This document shows, one piece after another, positions 1 through 8,786 of a DNA stretch of 64,000 nt (position 1 is the first letter of the stretch; every line of letters starts with the position of its first letter). The notes under the pieces are model-generated. The model was given only the letters and a program-made list of their open reading frames with translations, was not told the origin of the DNA and made no database searches. Source of the stretch: Shimia thalassica (GTDB lineage: Bacteria > Pseudomonadota > Alphaproteobacteria > Rhodobacterales > Rhodobacteraceae); the NCBI RefSeq assembly GCF_001458215.1, contig NZ_CYTW01000002.1, positions 558,001 to 622,000 of the forward strand, read 5' to 3'. Both the position numbers and the translations under genes were made by a program.

Positions 1-1713
1 GCCCAGGCGCATTTCCGCCCGGATGCAACCCGTCCGCCCAAAGGCGCGGATGGAGAAGGCTTTGTTATTCCGGCCGGAATCGCAAATGGCCCTCTTGATC
101 TGCCTGCCGTTCTGGCAGATGCCCATGCGGCGGGACTTGCCGCGGTTAAGGCCATCGGCATGACAAGCGATGTCACCGCTCCCGTGGCCGAAGAGAAACC
201 CGAAGCCGCGATGGAACCTGTCTGGCTGATGCCGCAAGGGGCGGGTCCCAAGCTGCGCATCAAAACCTGGCTGGATTACCAGAACGACGTCAAGGTATCG
301 GATGTCCGTCTTGCCGCGCAGGAAGGCTATGAAAGTGTCGAACACACCAAGCGTTACACCACGCTGGGCATGGCAACCGATCAGGGCAAACTGTCCAACA
401 TCAACGGTCTGGCCACATTGGCCGGTCAGCTGAACGCTCCGATCCCAGCGGTGGGCACCACCACATTTCGTCCGCCCTATACCCCGATCAGCTTTGGTGC
501 GATCGCGGGCGAGGCACGCGACGAGGTGTTCCAACCCCTGCGCCGCACGCCCATTTCGGGCTGGCACGCGGACAACAACGCCTTTGACGAACCTGTGGGT
601 CAATGGCGTCGTCCGTATTGCTATCCGCAAAACGGCGAAAGCCACGCGGATGCGGTCAAGCGCGAGATCAACCAGACCCGGACCTCTGTCGGTCTTCTGG
701 ATGCCTCGACCCTTGGCAAGATCATCGTCAAAGGACCGGATGCGGGCAAGTTCATGGACATGATGTACACCAACATGATGTCGACCCTGAAACCCGGCAA
801 ATGCCGCTATGGTCTGATGTGTAACGAAAACGGCTTCCTGATGGATGACGGGGTTGTTGCCCGCATCGACGAGGATACGTTCCTGTGCCACACCACCACC
901 GGCGGGGCAGAGCGTATTCACGGCTGGATGGAAGACTGGCTGCAATGCGAATGGTGGGACTGGAAGGTCTATACCGCCAACGTGACCGAGCAATATGCCC
1001 AGATCGCGGTTGTTGGTCCGAACGCCCGTAAAGTCATTGAAAAGCTTGGCGGTGACATGGATGTCTCGAAAGAGGCACTCGCCTTTATGGAGTGGAAAGA
1101 CGGTAAGATCGGCGACTTTGACGCCCGTGCTTACCGTATTTCGTTCTCGGGCGAGCTGTCTTACGAGATTGCCGTGCCTGCATCACAGGGCCGTGCCTTC
1201 TGGGACGCGCTGCTTGAGGCAGGTGCCGAGTTTGGCATCATGCCTTACGGGACCGAAGGATTGCACGTCATGCGGGCCGAGAAGGGCTTTATCATGATTG
1301 GCGACGAAACCGACGGCACTGTCATTCCTCAGGATCTTAACCTCAACTGGGCGATCTCCAAGAAGAAGGAAGACTTTCTTGGCAAGCGCGCACAGCTGCG
1401 GGACCACATGGCAAGTGCGGACCGCTGGAAACTGGTGGGTCTGGAAACGCTGGACGGATCGGTTATTCCCGACGGGTCCTACATTCCGGCAGATGGCAAC
1501 AACGCCAATGGACAACGCAACGTTCAGGGGCGCGTGACATCGACCTATTATTCGCCAACTCTGGATCGCGGCATCGCGATGGCATTGGTTCACAACGGCC
1601 TTGACCGGATGGGTGACGTGATCGAATGCAATACGGTCAGTGGCACGATGATCAAGGCAAAGATCGTTGATCCTGTCTTTTATGACAAAGAAGGAGAAAA
1701 GCAGAATGTCTAA
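1..1713 (+). CDS. soxA: Sarcosine oxidase alpha subunit, 3' part (5' end outside window)
   Basis: The frame is open from base 1 and ends at TAA 1711-1713, so this is the C-terminal ~570 residues of a protein normally near 1000 residues. The ATG at 160 lies inside the continuing frame and is not the true start. The visible part is the aminomethyltransferase-like (GCV_T) folate-binding half of heterotetrameric sarcosine oxidase, which oxidatively demethylates sarcosine to glycine with transfer of the one-carbon unit to tetrahydrofolate. Family-typical stretches include GLLDASTLGKI and MRAEKGFIMIGDETDG. It overlaps soxG by 8 bases, as in soxBDAG operons; soxB and soxD would lie upstream, outside the window. 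Confidence 0.93.
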   Translation, partial: AQAHFRPDATRPPKGADGEGFVIPAGIANGPLDLPAVLADAHAAGLAAVKAIGMTSDVTAPVAEEKPEAAMEPVWLMPQGAGPKLRIKTWLDYQNDVKVSDVRLAAQEGYESVEHTKRYTTLGMATDQGKLSNINGLATLAGQLNAPIPAVGTTTFRPPYTPISFGAIAGEARDEVFQPLRRTPISGWHADNNAFDEPVGQWRRPYCYPQNGESHADAVKREINQTRTSVGLLDASTLGKIIVKGPDAGKFMDMMYTNMMSTLKPGKCRYGLMCNENGFLMDDGVVARIDEDTFLCHTTTGGAERIHGWMEDWLQCEWWDWKVYTANVTEQYAQIAVVGPNARKVIEKLGGDMDVSKEALAFMEWKDGKIGDFDARAYRISFSGELSYEIAVPASQGRAFWDALLEAGAEFGIMPYGTEGLHVMRAEKGFIMIGDETDGTVIPQDLNLNWAISKKKEDFLGKRAQLRDHMASADRWKLVGLETLDGSVIPDGSYIPADGNNANGQRNVQGRVTSTYYSPTLDRGIAMALVHNGLDRMGDVIECNTVSGTMIKAKIVDPVFYDKEGEKQNV

Positions 1714-2275
1714 TGTTGTGAGTGCATTGGCGGGCGTTTCTCACGCCGGATTTGCCAAGATTGAAGAAACGGGCCTGAACGGAATGATCACCGTGCGTGG
1801 CGATCTGGGCTCTTCTGAAATGGCGGCAGCGGTCAAAGCGGCGACCGGCGCGTCTGTGCCGGCCATCCGCAAGATCGCGGCCGGCGACAAGGGCCGTGTG
1901 GCATGGATGTCGCCGGACGAGCTGTTGGTGATTGTGGCTTATGACGATGTGGCCGACACCATGGCTGCGCTGAACGACGGGTTGTCCGGTGTGCATGCAC
2001 TTGTGGCCAATGTGTCGGACGCGCGCGCCGTGTTCCGCATCTCGGGTGACAACACGCGCGAAGTTCTGGCCAAGGTGTCACCTGTTGACCTGTCTTCGGA
2101 GGCTTTTGGTGCCGGTGATTTCCGCCGGTCGCGGATTGCACAGGTGGCAGCGGCCTTCTGGATGAATGACGATAACAGCTTTGAAGTCGTTTGCTTCCGT
2201 TCCGTGGCTCAATACGTTTTCGATGTATTGCGCGTGTCGTCGGACAAGGGCGGCGAGGTCGGGTTCTTTTCCTGA
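1706..2275 (+). CDS. soxG: Sarcosine oxidase gamma subunit
   Basis: Start chosen at ATG 1706, preceded by AAGGAG at 1691-1696 and overlapping the soxA stop; a longer frame from 1667 would lie inside soxA without a ribosome site. The 189-residue product matches the small gamma subunit of heterotetrameric sarcosine oxidase (SoxG family), which lacks a cofactor of its own and packs against the alpha subunit. Position directly after soxA and the overlap indicate co-translation. It is the last gene of the operon, since a strong hairpin follows. Confidence 0.9.
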   Translation: MSNVVSALAGVSHAGFAKIEETGLNGMITVRGDLGSSEMAAAVKAATGASVPAIRKIAAGDKGRVAWMSPDELLVIVAYDDVADTMAALNDGLSGVHALVANVSDARAVFRISGDNTREVLAKVSPVDLSSEAFGAGDFRRSRIAQVAAAFWMNDDNSFEVVCFRSVAQYVFDVLRVSSDKGGEVGFFS

Positions 2276-2299
2276 AGCCACTGCTAAAGTCAGAGTACC

Positions 2300-2331
2300 A
2301 AAGGGTTCCCACGCGTTGGGGACCCTTTTTC
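2300..2331 (+). terminator. Rho-independent terminator of the sox operon
   Basis: Stem AAAGGGTTCCC / GGGGACCCTTT around a short loop, followed by a T run, 25 bases after the soxG stop. Confidence 0.85.
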
Positions 2332-2451
2332 ATTTTGTTGGAAAAGGTGTCGTTACGGAAGACACTTTTAGGTTGAGCTTCGTATTTCAGTGACTTAGTG
2401 AGATTGTGTTTCGCACGTTTACTATTCCTATCGAAATTCGGAGATTGCTCG

Positions 2452-2922
2452 ATGAAATTGCCCTTGGTTGGTCTTGCCGCATTGGTTTCAGTTTTGGGGG
2501 TCGCCAGCCCGCTTTTGGCCAAAGACGAACTTTGGCAGTGCGATATCGTCGATGGGAAAGAGGGCACGTGGATTCCACAGGTTGTGGTGTTTGCCTTTCT
2601 TGATGATGGTCAAACGACACTGGTTGCTGACTCGGTCATTATGTATTTTGAGAAAGAACCCGCGGTTGTTTCTGTTAAAGACAGAGGCAAGAAGCTTCAA
2701 ATGCATTGGAAGATAAATGGCGCGCGCGACAGCTGGGGTAAACCCGTTGCGCGATTTGGGTATACCGCGAACTATAACAAAGAGACGCGCAAAATCTGGA
2801 TCGCGGCCAAACCGGGCGGCATGCCGCAGGCGTTCTCCGGCAAAGGAACCTGTGCCACTTTGAAAAACACCAAGTCTGTCGAGCAGGTCTTTAAAGAAGC
2901 CGCGCGCATCAAGCAAAAATGA
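2452..2922 (+). CDS. Secreted protein, tandem paralogue family member 1, unknown function
   Basis: Start at ATG 2452 with GGAG just upstream; the frame opens earlier but without a ribosome site. The 156-residue product has a signal peptide (MKLPLVGLAALVSVLG, cleavage after LLA-K) and then one cysteine near the mature N terminus (LWQC) and one near the end (GKGTC). It shares a pattern with the next two genes: W-x-[IL] then RD, a Tyr, a K-x-T/G element and a terminal G-x-C. I do not recognise a named domain. A periplasmic or secreted disulfide-bonded fold is inferred from the two conserved cysteines. Confidence 0.75.
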   Translation: MKLPLVGLAALVSVLGVASPLLAKDELWQCDIVDGKEGTWIPQVVVFAFLDDGQTTLVADSVIMYFEKEPAVVSVKDRGKKLQMHWKINGARDSWGKPVARFGYTANYNKETRKIWIAAKPGGMPQAFSGKGTCATLKNTKSVEQVFKEAARIKQK

Positions 2923-3130
2923 CCCTGCCGGCTTGGCTTGTTCTCAAGAAAAGCTGTGCATGCGCAGCAGTACCAAGGGCGCAAGGAACCACAAGCAAAC
3001 GAATGTGGTGAGCGGCAAGAGCGGTGGTGGTCATGCGGGATCAACCATCGTAAATGTATTCAACCGGTTACTGTAAGCCCTCTTTACAACCTTGGTGGAG
3101 ACCAGCAGGTCACCCGAAACAGGACGCACA

Positions 3131-3553
3131 ATGAAAAAATTCCTAGCCCTCTCGGTTTTTCCATTTTTGTTTGCAGGCCACTCTGCTTTTGCGCAGGCCT
3201 ATGAATGTCCGGTGACCCAGTCCGACTATGGGGCGGGCAAGAACACCTATTACTTTATTGTCGAACCCAAGGGGCAATTGGTGGGGGTTCTGGATGCACG
3301 GGTTTATCATCACAACAACAAGCTTCCTGTGATGGTGCGCCCCTCTGTGAACGATGCCGACACGATCGAGCTTCGTTGGCAGCTGGATGATTTCCCGGTG
3401 CGCGATACCCAGACCGGTTCGGTGGACCACTATCTTGACACGACCTTCAAGGCGCGCATTAAGAAAAAGACGGGAAAGTTTTTCGTGCGCGTCAACTTTG
3501 GCAGCTACGGCGGGCCGTTTGAGCAGGGTAAATGCGTGATCAAAAAGAAATAG
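3131..3553 (+). CDS. Secreted protein, tandem paralogue family member 2, unknown function
   Basis: The 140-residue product starts at ATG 3131 with a clear signal peptide (MKKFLALSVFPFLFAG, cleavage at AFA-Q). The mature part begins AYEC and ends EQGKC plus a lysine tail, matching the cysteine placement in the neighbours at 2452 and 3671. The shared core is visible as LRWQL, then VRD, Tyr, KKKTGKF and the closing G-K-C. Function is unknown. A 208-base gap separates it from the preceding gene, so it may have its own promoter. Confidence 0.78.
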   Translation: MKKFLALSVFPFLFAGHSAFAQAYECPVTQSDYGAGKNTYYFIVEPKGQLVGVLDARVYHHNNKLPVMVRPSVNDADTIELRWQLDDFPVRDTQTGSVDHYLDTTFKARIKKKTGKFFVRVNFGSYGGPFEQGKCVIKKK

Positions 3554-3670
3554 AGCGATAACCTGCGGAAAAGTGAACTCTTTTTCTTCCTGATCTGTTG
3601 TAATATCCCGAACCAAGCACAAGTTGTCTGTAGGTGGCCTTGAGGGTCGCAAAAGTGAGAGGGAAGGTCG

Positions 3671-4102
3671 ATGGGTCGATTGATAACCATGGTTTCAGCG
3701 GCAGTTGTTTTGTCCGGAGCGACAATGGCGTCTGCGCAAACCTTGAATTGCTCATTTCCCAATCAAAAGCTGGATGGCTGGATTCGCGGGCAGGTTATTC
3801 TGAAATCTGACACGAATTTCGAAAGCGCCACCATATTTGATTCACTCATCAATCAGGTGCATTCCGAACCCATTCCCGCGCGTATCAGCGCGAACAATGA
3901 CAAACGTCTGACCGCGAAGTGGCAATTGAAACAGGTTCAACTGCGCGACAGTTTCGCACCCAAAATGAGCTATACGCTCACCTTCCAAAAAGAAACGGGT
4001 TCCGCGTCGATCAATGCGACCGCACCGGTTTTCCATGACAATAACAATGCCGACCGCGCCGGAGGCAATTTTGGCGCGCGCGGCTCTTGCAAATTACGCT
4101 AA
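3671..4102 (+). CDS. Secreted protein, tandem paralogue family member 3, unknown function
   Basis: The 143-residue product starts at ATG 3671 after a purine-rich ribosome site (GGGAAGG). It has a signal peptide cleaved near ASA-Q. The mature part begins TLNC and ends ARGSC, and holds the family core AKWQLKQVQLRDS, then Tyr, FQKETGS. It is closest in core sequence to member 2. The gene ends about 100 bases before sodB with no obvious terminator between. Function is unknown. Confidence 0.78.
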   Translation: MGRLITMVSAAVVLSGATMASAQTLNCSFPNQKLDGWIRGQVILKSDTNFESATIFDSLINQVHSEPIPARISANNDKRLTAKWQLKQVQLRDSFAPKMSYTLTFQKETGSASINATAPVFHDNNNADRAGGNFGARGSCKLR

Positions 4103-4199
4103 TCATCAACGTTTTGGCGCCTTGGGGCTTGACCTCTGGGGCCAGAACCCCGCATCTGTCTTTTCAGAATTGACCGCACGAACAACAAAGGACGCTGTT

Positions 4200-4799
4200 A
4201 TGGCTTTTGAACTTCCCGATCTTCCATATGCACACGACGCTCTGGCCGACCTTGGCATGTCCGCCGAGACGCTGGAATTCCACCACGACCTGCACCACAA
4301 CGCTTATGTCACCAACGGCAACGCGGCGATCGCGGGCACCGAGTGGGAAGGCAAGTCGCTGGAAGACATCATCACTGGCACATATGACGCGAATGCGGTT
4401 GCCCAGAACGGCATCTTCAACAACATTTCGCAGCTGTGGAACCACAACCAGTTCTGGGAAATGATGGGGCCAAACGGCAACGCCATGCCTGGTGAGCTGG
4501 AAAAAGCTCTGGTTGAGAACTTTGGCTCGGTTGACGAGTTCAAGTCGCAATTCTCGGCTGCTGGCGCTGGTCAGTTCGGCTCGGGCTGGTGCTGGTTGGT
4601 GAAAAACGCTGACGGTTCGCTGGCTGTGACCAAGACCGAAAACGGCGTGAACCCGCTTTGCTTTGGTCAGACTGCGCTGCTGGGTTGCGATGTTTGGGAG
4701 CACTCCTACTACATTGATTTCCGCAACAAGCGTCCGGTTTACCTCACCAACTTCCTCGAGAAGCTGGTTAACTGGGAAAACGTTGCTTCGCGCATGTGA
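4200..4799 (+). CDS. sodB: Superoxide dismutase [Fe]
   Basis: Start set at ATG 4200, giving 199 residues, the usual length; the frame is open further upstream but overlaps the preceding gene. The product dismutates superoxide to hydrogen peroxide and oxygen in the cytoplasm. Metal ligands are in place: His28 (FHHDLHH), His82 (WNHNQFW), Asp164 and His168 (DVWEHSYY). The N terminus (FELPDLPYAHDAL) and the GSGWCWLV stretch are typical of the Fe-dependent branch. The gene is monocistronic by layout: a strong terminator follows. Confidence 0.95.
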   Translation: MAFELPDLPYAHDALADLGMSAETLEFHHDLHHNAYVTNGNAAIAGTEWEGKSLEDIITGTYDANAVAQNGIFNNISQLWNHNQFWEMMGPNGNAMPGELEKALVENFGSVDEFKSQFSAAGAGQFGSGWCWLVKNADGSLAVTKTENGVNPLCFGQTALLGCDVWEHSYYIDFRNKRPVYLTNFLEKLVNWENVASRM

Positions 4800-4824
4800 T
4801 TTCGGAACACTTCGAAAACAAACG

Positions 4825-4858
4825 AACCCCGCGTCTTTTGGCGTGGGGTTTTGTTTTT
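4825..4858 (+). terminator. Rho-independent terminator of sodB
   Basis: Stem AACCCCGCGTC / GGCGTGGGGTT with a TTTT loop, followed by TTGTTTTT. Confidence 0.88.
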
Positions 4859-4909
4859 CTTGCATCTGCCTGACCTGCATCACATCCTTTCCCACATGAG
4901 GAGCAGATC

Positions 4910-5692
4910 ATGAACCAGATGCGGGAAACCCCTTTGCTTGGACAGTCTATCAGGGATGGTGTCTTAACGCTCACATTGGGGGCGGGTAGGGCGCACGCAC
5001 TTTCGCTTGAGATGCTGTGTTCTTTGAACGATGCGCTGGACGTCGCCGAAAAGGACGACGGGATAAAGGTGATTGTCGCCTACGGTCCCGGATCCATCTT
5101 TTGCGCGGGTCATGATCTCAAGGAAATATCGCGACACAGACAGGACCCCGATCAGGGGAGGGCGTATCTGACCCAATTGATTGACCAGTGTAGCGTGGTC
5201 ATGACGCGTCTGACCAAGGGGTCAAAACCGACCCTGGCAATGGTTGAAGGGATCGCAACGGCGGCTGGTCTGCAAATGGTGGCGGCCTGTGATCTGGCCT
5301 TTGTTTCAACGCAAGCGCGTTTCTGTCTTCCCGGTGTGCACAATGGCGGCTTTTGTTCGACGCCAGCCGTGGCCGTAGGGCGCGTGTTGTCGCGCAAACA
5401 TGCGCTTGAGATGGCGATGTCGGGGGCAACCTATGATGCCGACTGGGCGCTGGATGTGGGGCTGGTCAATCGCGTTGTCGCACCTGAGGCCCTGCAAGAG
5501 TTGGTGCACGACTTTGCCAGAACTCTGGCACAGCGGCACGCCCCCGCGGTTTCGTTGGGCAAGCAAACGTTTTACGAACAGATCGAACATCCCCTTGAAA
5601 CGGCCTATGAAATCGCGGGCGCTGCAATGCTTGATCACTTTCTCGATCCAACGCGCATCGAAATCGAACGGCAAAGCTGGGCCAAAGGCTAA
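4910..5692 (+). CDS. Enoyl-CoA hydratase-like protein of the ECHDC3 type
   Basis: The 260-residue crotonase-fold protein starts at ATG 4910 after AGGAGCAG. The oxyanion-hole region FCAGHDLKE and the segment EGIATAAGLQMVAACDLA fit the crotonase superfamily. Both glutamates used by true enoyl-CoA hydratases are missing: the first position is Gln122 and the second is Gly142 (LPGVHNG). The string NGGFCSTPAVAVGR and the later SLGKQTFYEQ match the ECHDC3-like subgroup rather than fatty-acid beta-oxidation hydratases. Water addition to enoyl-CoA is therefore unlikely as its reaction; the substrate is unknown. Confidence 0.82.
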   Translation: MNQMRETPLLGQSIRDGVLTLTLGAGRAHALSLEMLCSLNDALDVAEKDDGIKVIVAYGPGSIFCAGHDLKEISRHRQDPDQGRAYLTQLIDQCSVVMTRLTKGSKPTLAMVEGIATAAGLQMVAACDLAFVSTQARFCLPGVHNGGFCSTPAVAVGRVLSRKHALEMAMSGATYDADWALDVGLVNRVVAPEALQELVHDFARTLAQRHAPAVSLGKQTFYEQIEHPLETAYEIAGAAMLDHFLDPTRIEIERQSWAKG

Positions 5693-5755
5693 CAAGGCTT
5701 GCCAAGGTCTGTGCTCGACGTCATCACTTCCACAGGGATGAGGGGAAAGACCAAA

Positions 5756-6646
5756 ATGAGTGACGCACGCAAAGGCATTCTTGCGATGGTGGTGACCTGC
5801 GTCATCTGGGGGTTGTCGCCGCTGTATTACAAGCTGCTGTCTCATATCCCGCCCATCGAGATTCTGACCCACCGCACGATTTGGTCGGCGGTGATTTTCA
5901 CGGGCCTTCTTCTCTTTCAGGGGCGGCTGCATCTTTTGTGGTCGGCGATGAAGCCGGGCAGGGGGCTGGTGATCATTGCCGTGGCCGCAACGCTGATTTC
6001 TATCAACTGGTTTGTGTTTATCTGGTCCATCGCCAATGCCCATGCGACAGAGGCCTCGCTCGGGTATTTTCTGTTTCCCTTGGTGGCCGTTCTGTTTGGT
6101 CGCTTGATCTTTGCCGAAACGCTAAGTCGGTTGCAGCTGATTGCTGTTGGTATGGCGTTTTGCGCTGTCGTCCTGTTGACGGTTGGGCTGGGCGTTGCGC
6201 CGTGGATCGCTCTTATCCTGTCGGGGACATTCGGGTTTTACGGCGTTATCAAGAAACAGCTGACACTTGGCCCCGTCGTGTCCGTGACGGGCGAGGTTCT
6301 TGTGCTTCTTCCGATTGCCGCTGTTATCCTGTTTAACATCCATAGTGGCGGAACCGGCCGGTTTGGCCCGGACCAGTTGCAAGACAGCTTTTTGCTGGTG
6401 TTGTCGGGGGCGTTGACGGCAACGCCCCTGATCATGTTCTCTTACGCCACGAAACGGGCCAAACTTTCAACAATCGGGTTGCTGCAATACATCAACCCGA
6501 CGTTGCAGTTCATATGTGCTGTCGCGATCTTTGGGGAACCGTTTGGATTTTGGCACGCCATCAGTTTTCCCATCATCTGGGGCGCACTTGCGGTCTATAC
6601 CGTTGCCGCTTTGCGTCAGGACAAGGCCCCGTCCAGCGCCGTCTGA
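5756..6646 (+). CDS. rarD: RarD-type EamA/DMT-superfamily permease
   Basis: Start at ATG 5756 (MSDARKGILAM) with AGGGG 10 bases upstream; a frame from 5699 lacks this. The 296-residue protein has about ten hydrophobic segments and the family-typical opening CVIWGLSPLYYKLL and the middle LISINWFVFIWSI. RarD proteins are inner-membrane drug/metabolite transporters with poorly defined substrates. The 3' end overlaps the convergent LOG gene by 31 bases. Confidence 0.88.
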   Translation: MSDARKGILAMVVTCVIWGLSPLYYKLLSHIPPIEILTHRTIWSAVIFTGLLLFQGRLHLLWSAMKPGRGLVIIAVAATLISINWFVFIWSIANAHATEASLGYFLFPLVAVLFGRLIFAETLSRLQLIAVGMAFCAVVLLTVGLGVAPWIALILSGTFGFYGVIKKQLTLGPVVSVTGEVLVLLPIAAVILFNIHSGGTGRFGPDQLQDSFLLVLSGALTATPLIMFSYATKRAKLSTIGLLQYINPTLQFICAVAIFGEPFGFWHAISFPIIWGALAVYTVAALRQDKAPSSAV

Positions 6647-7167
6647 AGCCCGTCAAAATCGTTAACGACCTCAATGAAGTCGCGCAGACTGTCCTCGGCA
6701 AAGCCTTCGTTGATTACATGATCCAACAGTCCCACCAGCGGGTCCCAGTACCCGTTGATATTGGCAAGAAGAATGGGTTTGTCATGCAGCCCAAGCTGTC
6801 GCCATGTCATGACCTCAAAGAACTCGTCCAGTGACCCTGCGCCGCCCGGCAGCACGACAATGGCATCGCAGTTCATGAACATGACTTTCTTACGCTCATG
6901 CATGTTTTCGGTAACGATGAACCGCGACAGATCGGTTTTTCCGACTTCGCGTTTCAGAAGGTGTTCGGGGATTACACCAAAGGTATCGCCGCCCGCGGTT
7001 TGCGTTGCATTGGCCACGGCGCCCATGATGCCGATGTCTCCGGCCCCATAGACAAGACGCCATCCCCGGTTCGCAATCAGCGTGCCCAATTCGATCGCTG
7101 TGGCTTCATAGCTGGGATCTTTACCTGAACGTGCGCCGCAAAAGACACAGATTGACCGTTGTGACAT
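6616..7167 (-). CDS. LOG-family protein (TIGR00730, nucleoside 5'-monophosphate phosphoribohydrolase-like)
   Basis: Start chosen at the ATG ending at 7167, which has TGAGGAAA upstream; an in-frame TTG at 7179 is weaker. The 183-residue Rossmann-fold protein holds the signature PGGAGSLDEFFE and the opening SICVFCGARSG. Members once annotated as lysine decarboxylase hydrolyse cytokinin- or nucleotide-type 5'-monophosphates to the base and ribose 5-phosphate. It is convergent with rarD, overlapping its end. Confidence 0.87.
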   Translation of the reverse strand: MSQRSICVFCGARSGKDPSYEATAIELGTLIANRGWRLVYGAGDIGIMGAVANATQTAGGDTFGVIPEHLLKREVGKTDLSRFIVTENMHERKKVMFMNCDAIVVLPGGAGSLDEFFEVMTWRQLGLHDKPILLANINGYWDPLVGLLDHVINEGFAEDSLRDFIEVVNDFDGLQTALDGALS

Positions 7168-7266
7168 GGATTTCCTCAATATGATTAAAGCTGTTTTGAC
7201 CAGTGTTAACTGTGTTGATATGCTCTCTCAACCACCACGGCTGGCAAAATTTGGGGAAACGCTGGC

Positions 7267-8706
7267 ATGAGCGCTAAAGCATCACTATTCGCAGGAAACG
7301 GCGCATTGATTGGCGGCGGCGTTGTCGTTGTTGCGGCCGTAACCGTTGCAGCCGTCAGCGGCGTCTTCAGCCCTTCGGAACCGGTTCCGCCGGTAGTAGA
7401 AACCGCGCAGCCCGTGGTTGCCACGCCCCCGCAACCTTTACAGCCTGAACCAAAGCCCGAACCCGTTCCGGAAAAGGAAGTTGCCGAGGTGATACGCCCG
7501 TCTTTTGACGTCGTTCGTGTCGAGACAGATGGCAATACCCTGATTGCGGGACAGGGGGCACAGTCTTTGCCTGTGAAAATTCTGATGGACGGGGCAGAGC
7601 TGATCGCAACCGAAACAGATGCTTCGGGTAAATTCGTAAGCTTCGTCGAACTGGCCCCCAGCGATAACCCACGGGTGCTGAGCCTTGTGCAAAAAGGCGC
7701 GGACGGAGATGTGACGTCGGAAGAGACGATCATTATTGCCCCGACCCCCAAGGCCGTCGTGCCGGAGCCCACTGTTGAAACTGTTGCGGACGAAACCGAA
7801 ACTCAGATCGCTGAAACGGCTGCAGTAGCAAAAGAATCTGTTGAAGATGAGGTGGCGAAAGTAACCTCTTCTGCGGAAGAAGAGGTTTCTCAACAAGAAG
7901 TTACATCCACGACTTCATCCGATGTTGATGTGGTTGAACAAGTTGCAGAGCAGGTTGAGACGGCACAGGAAGCTGTGCAGGAACAGGTTCAATCGCTTGC
8001 GGAGGTTGCCGAAGCCGAGACCGGCGTGACAGAAGAAAACCCTGTCACCGAGACTGCAGGTCAGATGGAAACGGAAGCGGCCGAGGTCGCGTTAGCCGAA
8101 CCCGAACCCGCCCCGACCCAAGACGTGCCGCAAGCTGCTGCCGAGGTTGTCGTCAGCCCCACAGTTTTGAAAGCGGACGCCGACGGGATCACCGTATTGC
8201 AGGCTCCGGTAGCCGAGAATGCAGCACCGGAAATCATGTCCACAGTTGCGCTCGACGCGATTACCTATTCCGACAAAGGTGAGGTCGAACTGTCCGGTCG
8301 GGCAAACAATTCCGGCTTTGTGCGTGTTTATCTCGACAACAAACCGATTACGTCTTCCAAGGTTGCGGCAGACGGGAACTGGCGCACGGAACTGCCGGAT
8401 GTAGATACCGGTATTTATACGCTGCGGGTGGATCAGGTGGATGACGCGGGCGCTGTGACCTCGCGTATTGAAACGCCTTTCAAACGCGAAGACGATGCGA
8501 CGGTCGAAGCCAACCAGCAACAGTCCGCAACACAGGCGACTTCGGTGCGGGTGGTGACGGTTCAACCCGGATCCACGCTGTGGGCAATCGCCAGCGAACG
8601 GTACGGCGAAGGCCTGATGTATGTGCGCGTCTTTGAGGCCAACCGTGACCGTATTCGTGACCCGGATCTGATCTATCCCGGTCAAATTTTTGAAATCCCC
8701 GAATAA
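7267..8706 (+). CDS. LysM-domain envelope protein with long acidic linker
   Basis: The 479-residue protein starts at ATG 7267. Residues ~12-33 form one hydrophobic membrane or signal-anchor segment. A Pro/Glu-rich stretch follows, then a first beta-sandwich-like module (~85-160), a long Glu/Ala/Val-rich, probably disordered linker (~165-300), a second beta module (~325-400, GEVELSGRANNSGFVRVYLD), and a C-terminal LysM (~428-478: VQPGSTLWAIASERYG, ending YPGQIFEIP). LysM binds peptidoglycan, so the protein likely tethers the inner membrane to the wall. This architecture recurs in Rhodobacterales; precise function is unknown. Confidence 0.82.
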   Translation: MSAKASLFAGNGALIGGGVVVVAAVTVAAVSGVFSPSEPVPPVVETAQPVVATPPQPLQPEPKPEPVPEKEVAEVIRPSFDVVRVETDGNTLIAGQGAQSLPVKILMDGAELIATETDASGKFVSFVELAPSDNPRVLSLVQKGADGDVTSEETIIIAPTPKAVVPEPTVETVADETETQIAETAAVAKESVEDEVAKVTSSAEEEVSQQEVTSTTSSDVDVVEQVAEQVETAQEAVQEQVQSLAEVAEAETGVTEENPVTETAGQMETEAAEVALAEPEPAPTQDVPQAAAEVVVSPTVLKADADGITVLQAPVAENAAPEIMSTVALDAITYSDKGEVELSGRANNSGFVRVYLDNKPITSSKVAADGNWRTELPDVDTGIYTLRVDQVDDAGAVTSRIETPFKREDDATVEANQQQSATQATSVRVVTVQPGSTLWAIASERYGEGLMYVRVFEANRDRIRDPDLIYPGQIFEIPE

Positions 8707-8786
8707 TCTGGTCATTTCCGGTTGAGTTCTGGCCTTTTCCGTCTGGCGTGATTACCTGAAATGACGGATGGACAGGAACGGACCGA

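Noticed and set aside
2938-3204. Short frames between the first two exported paralogues
   Set aside because: They overlap the start of the well supported gene at 3131 and have no ribosome sites.
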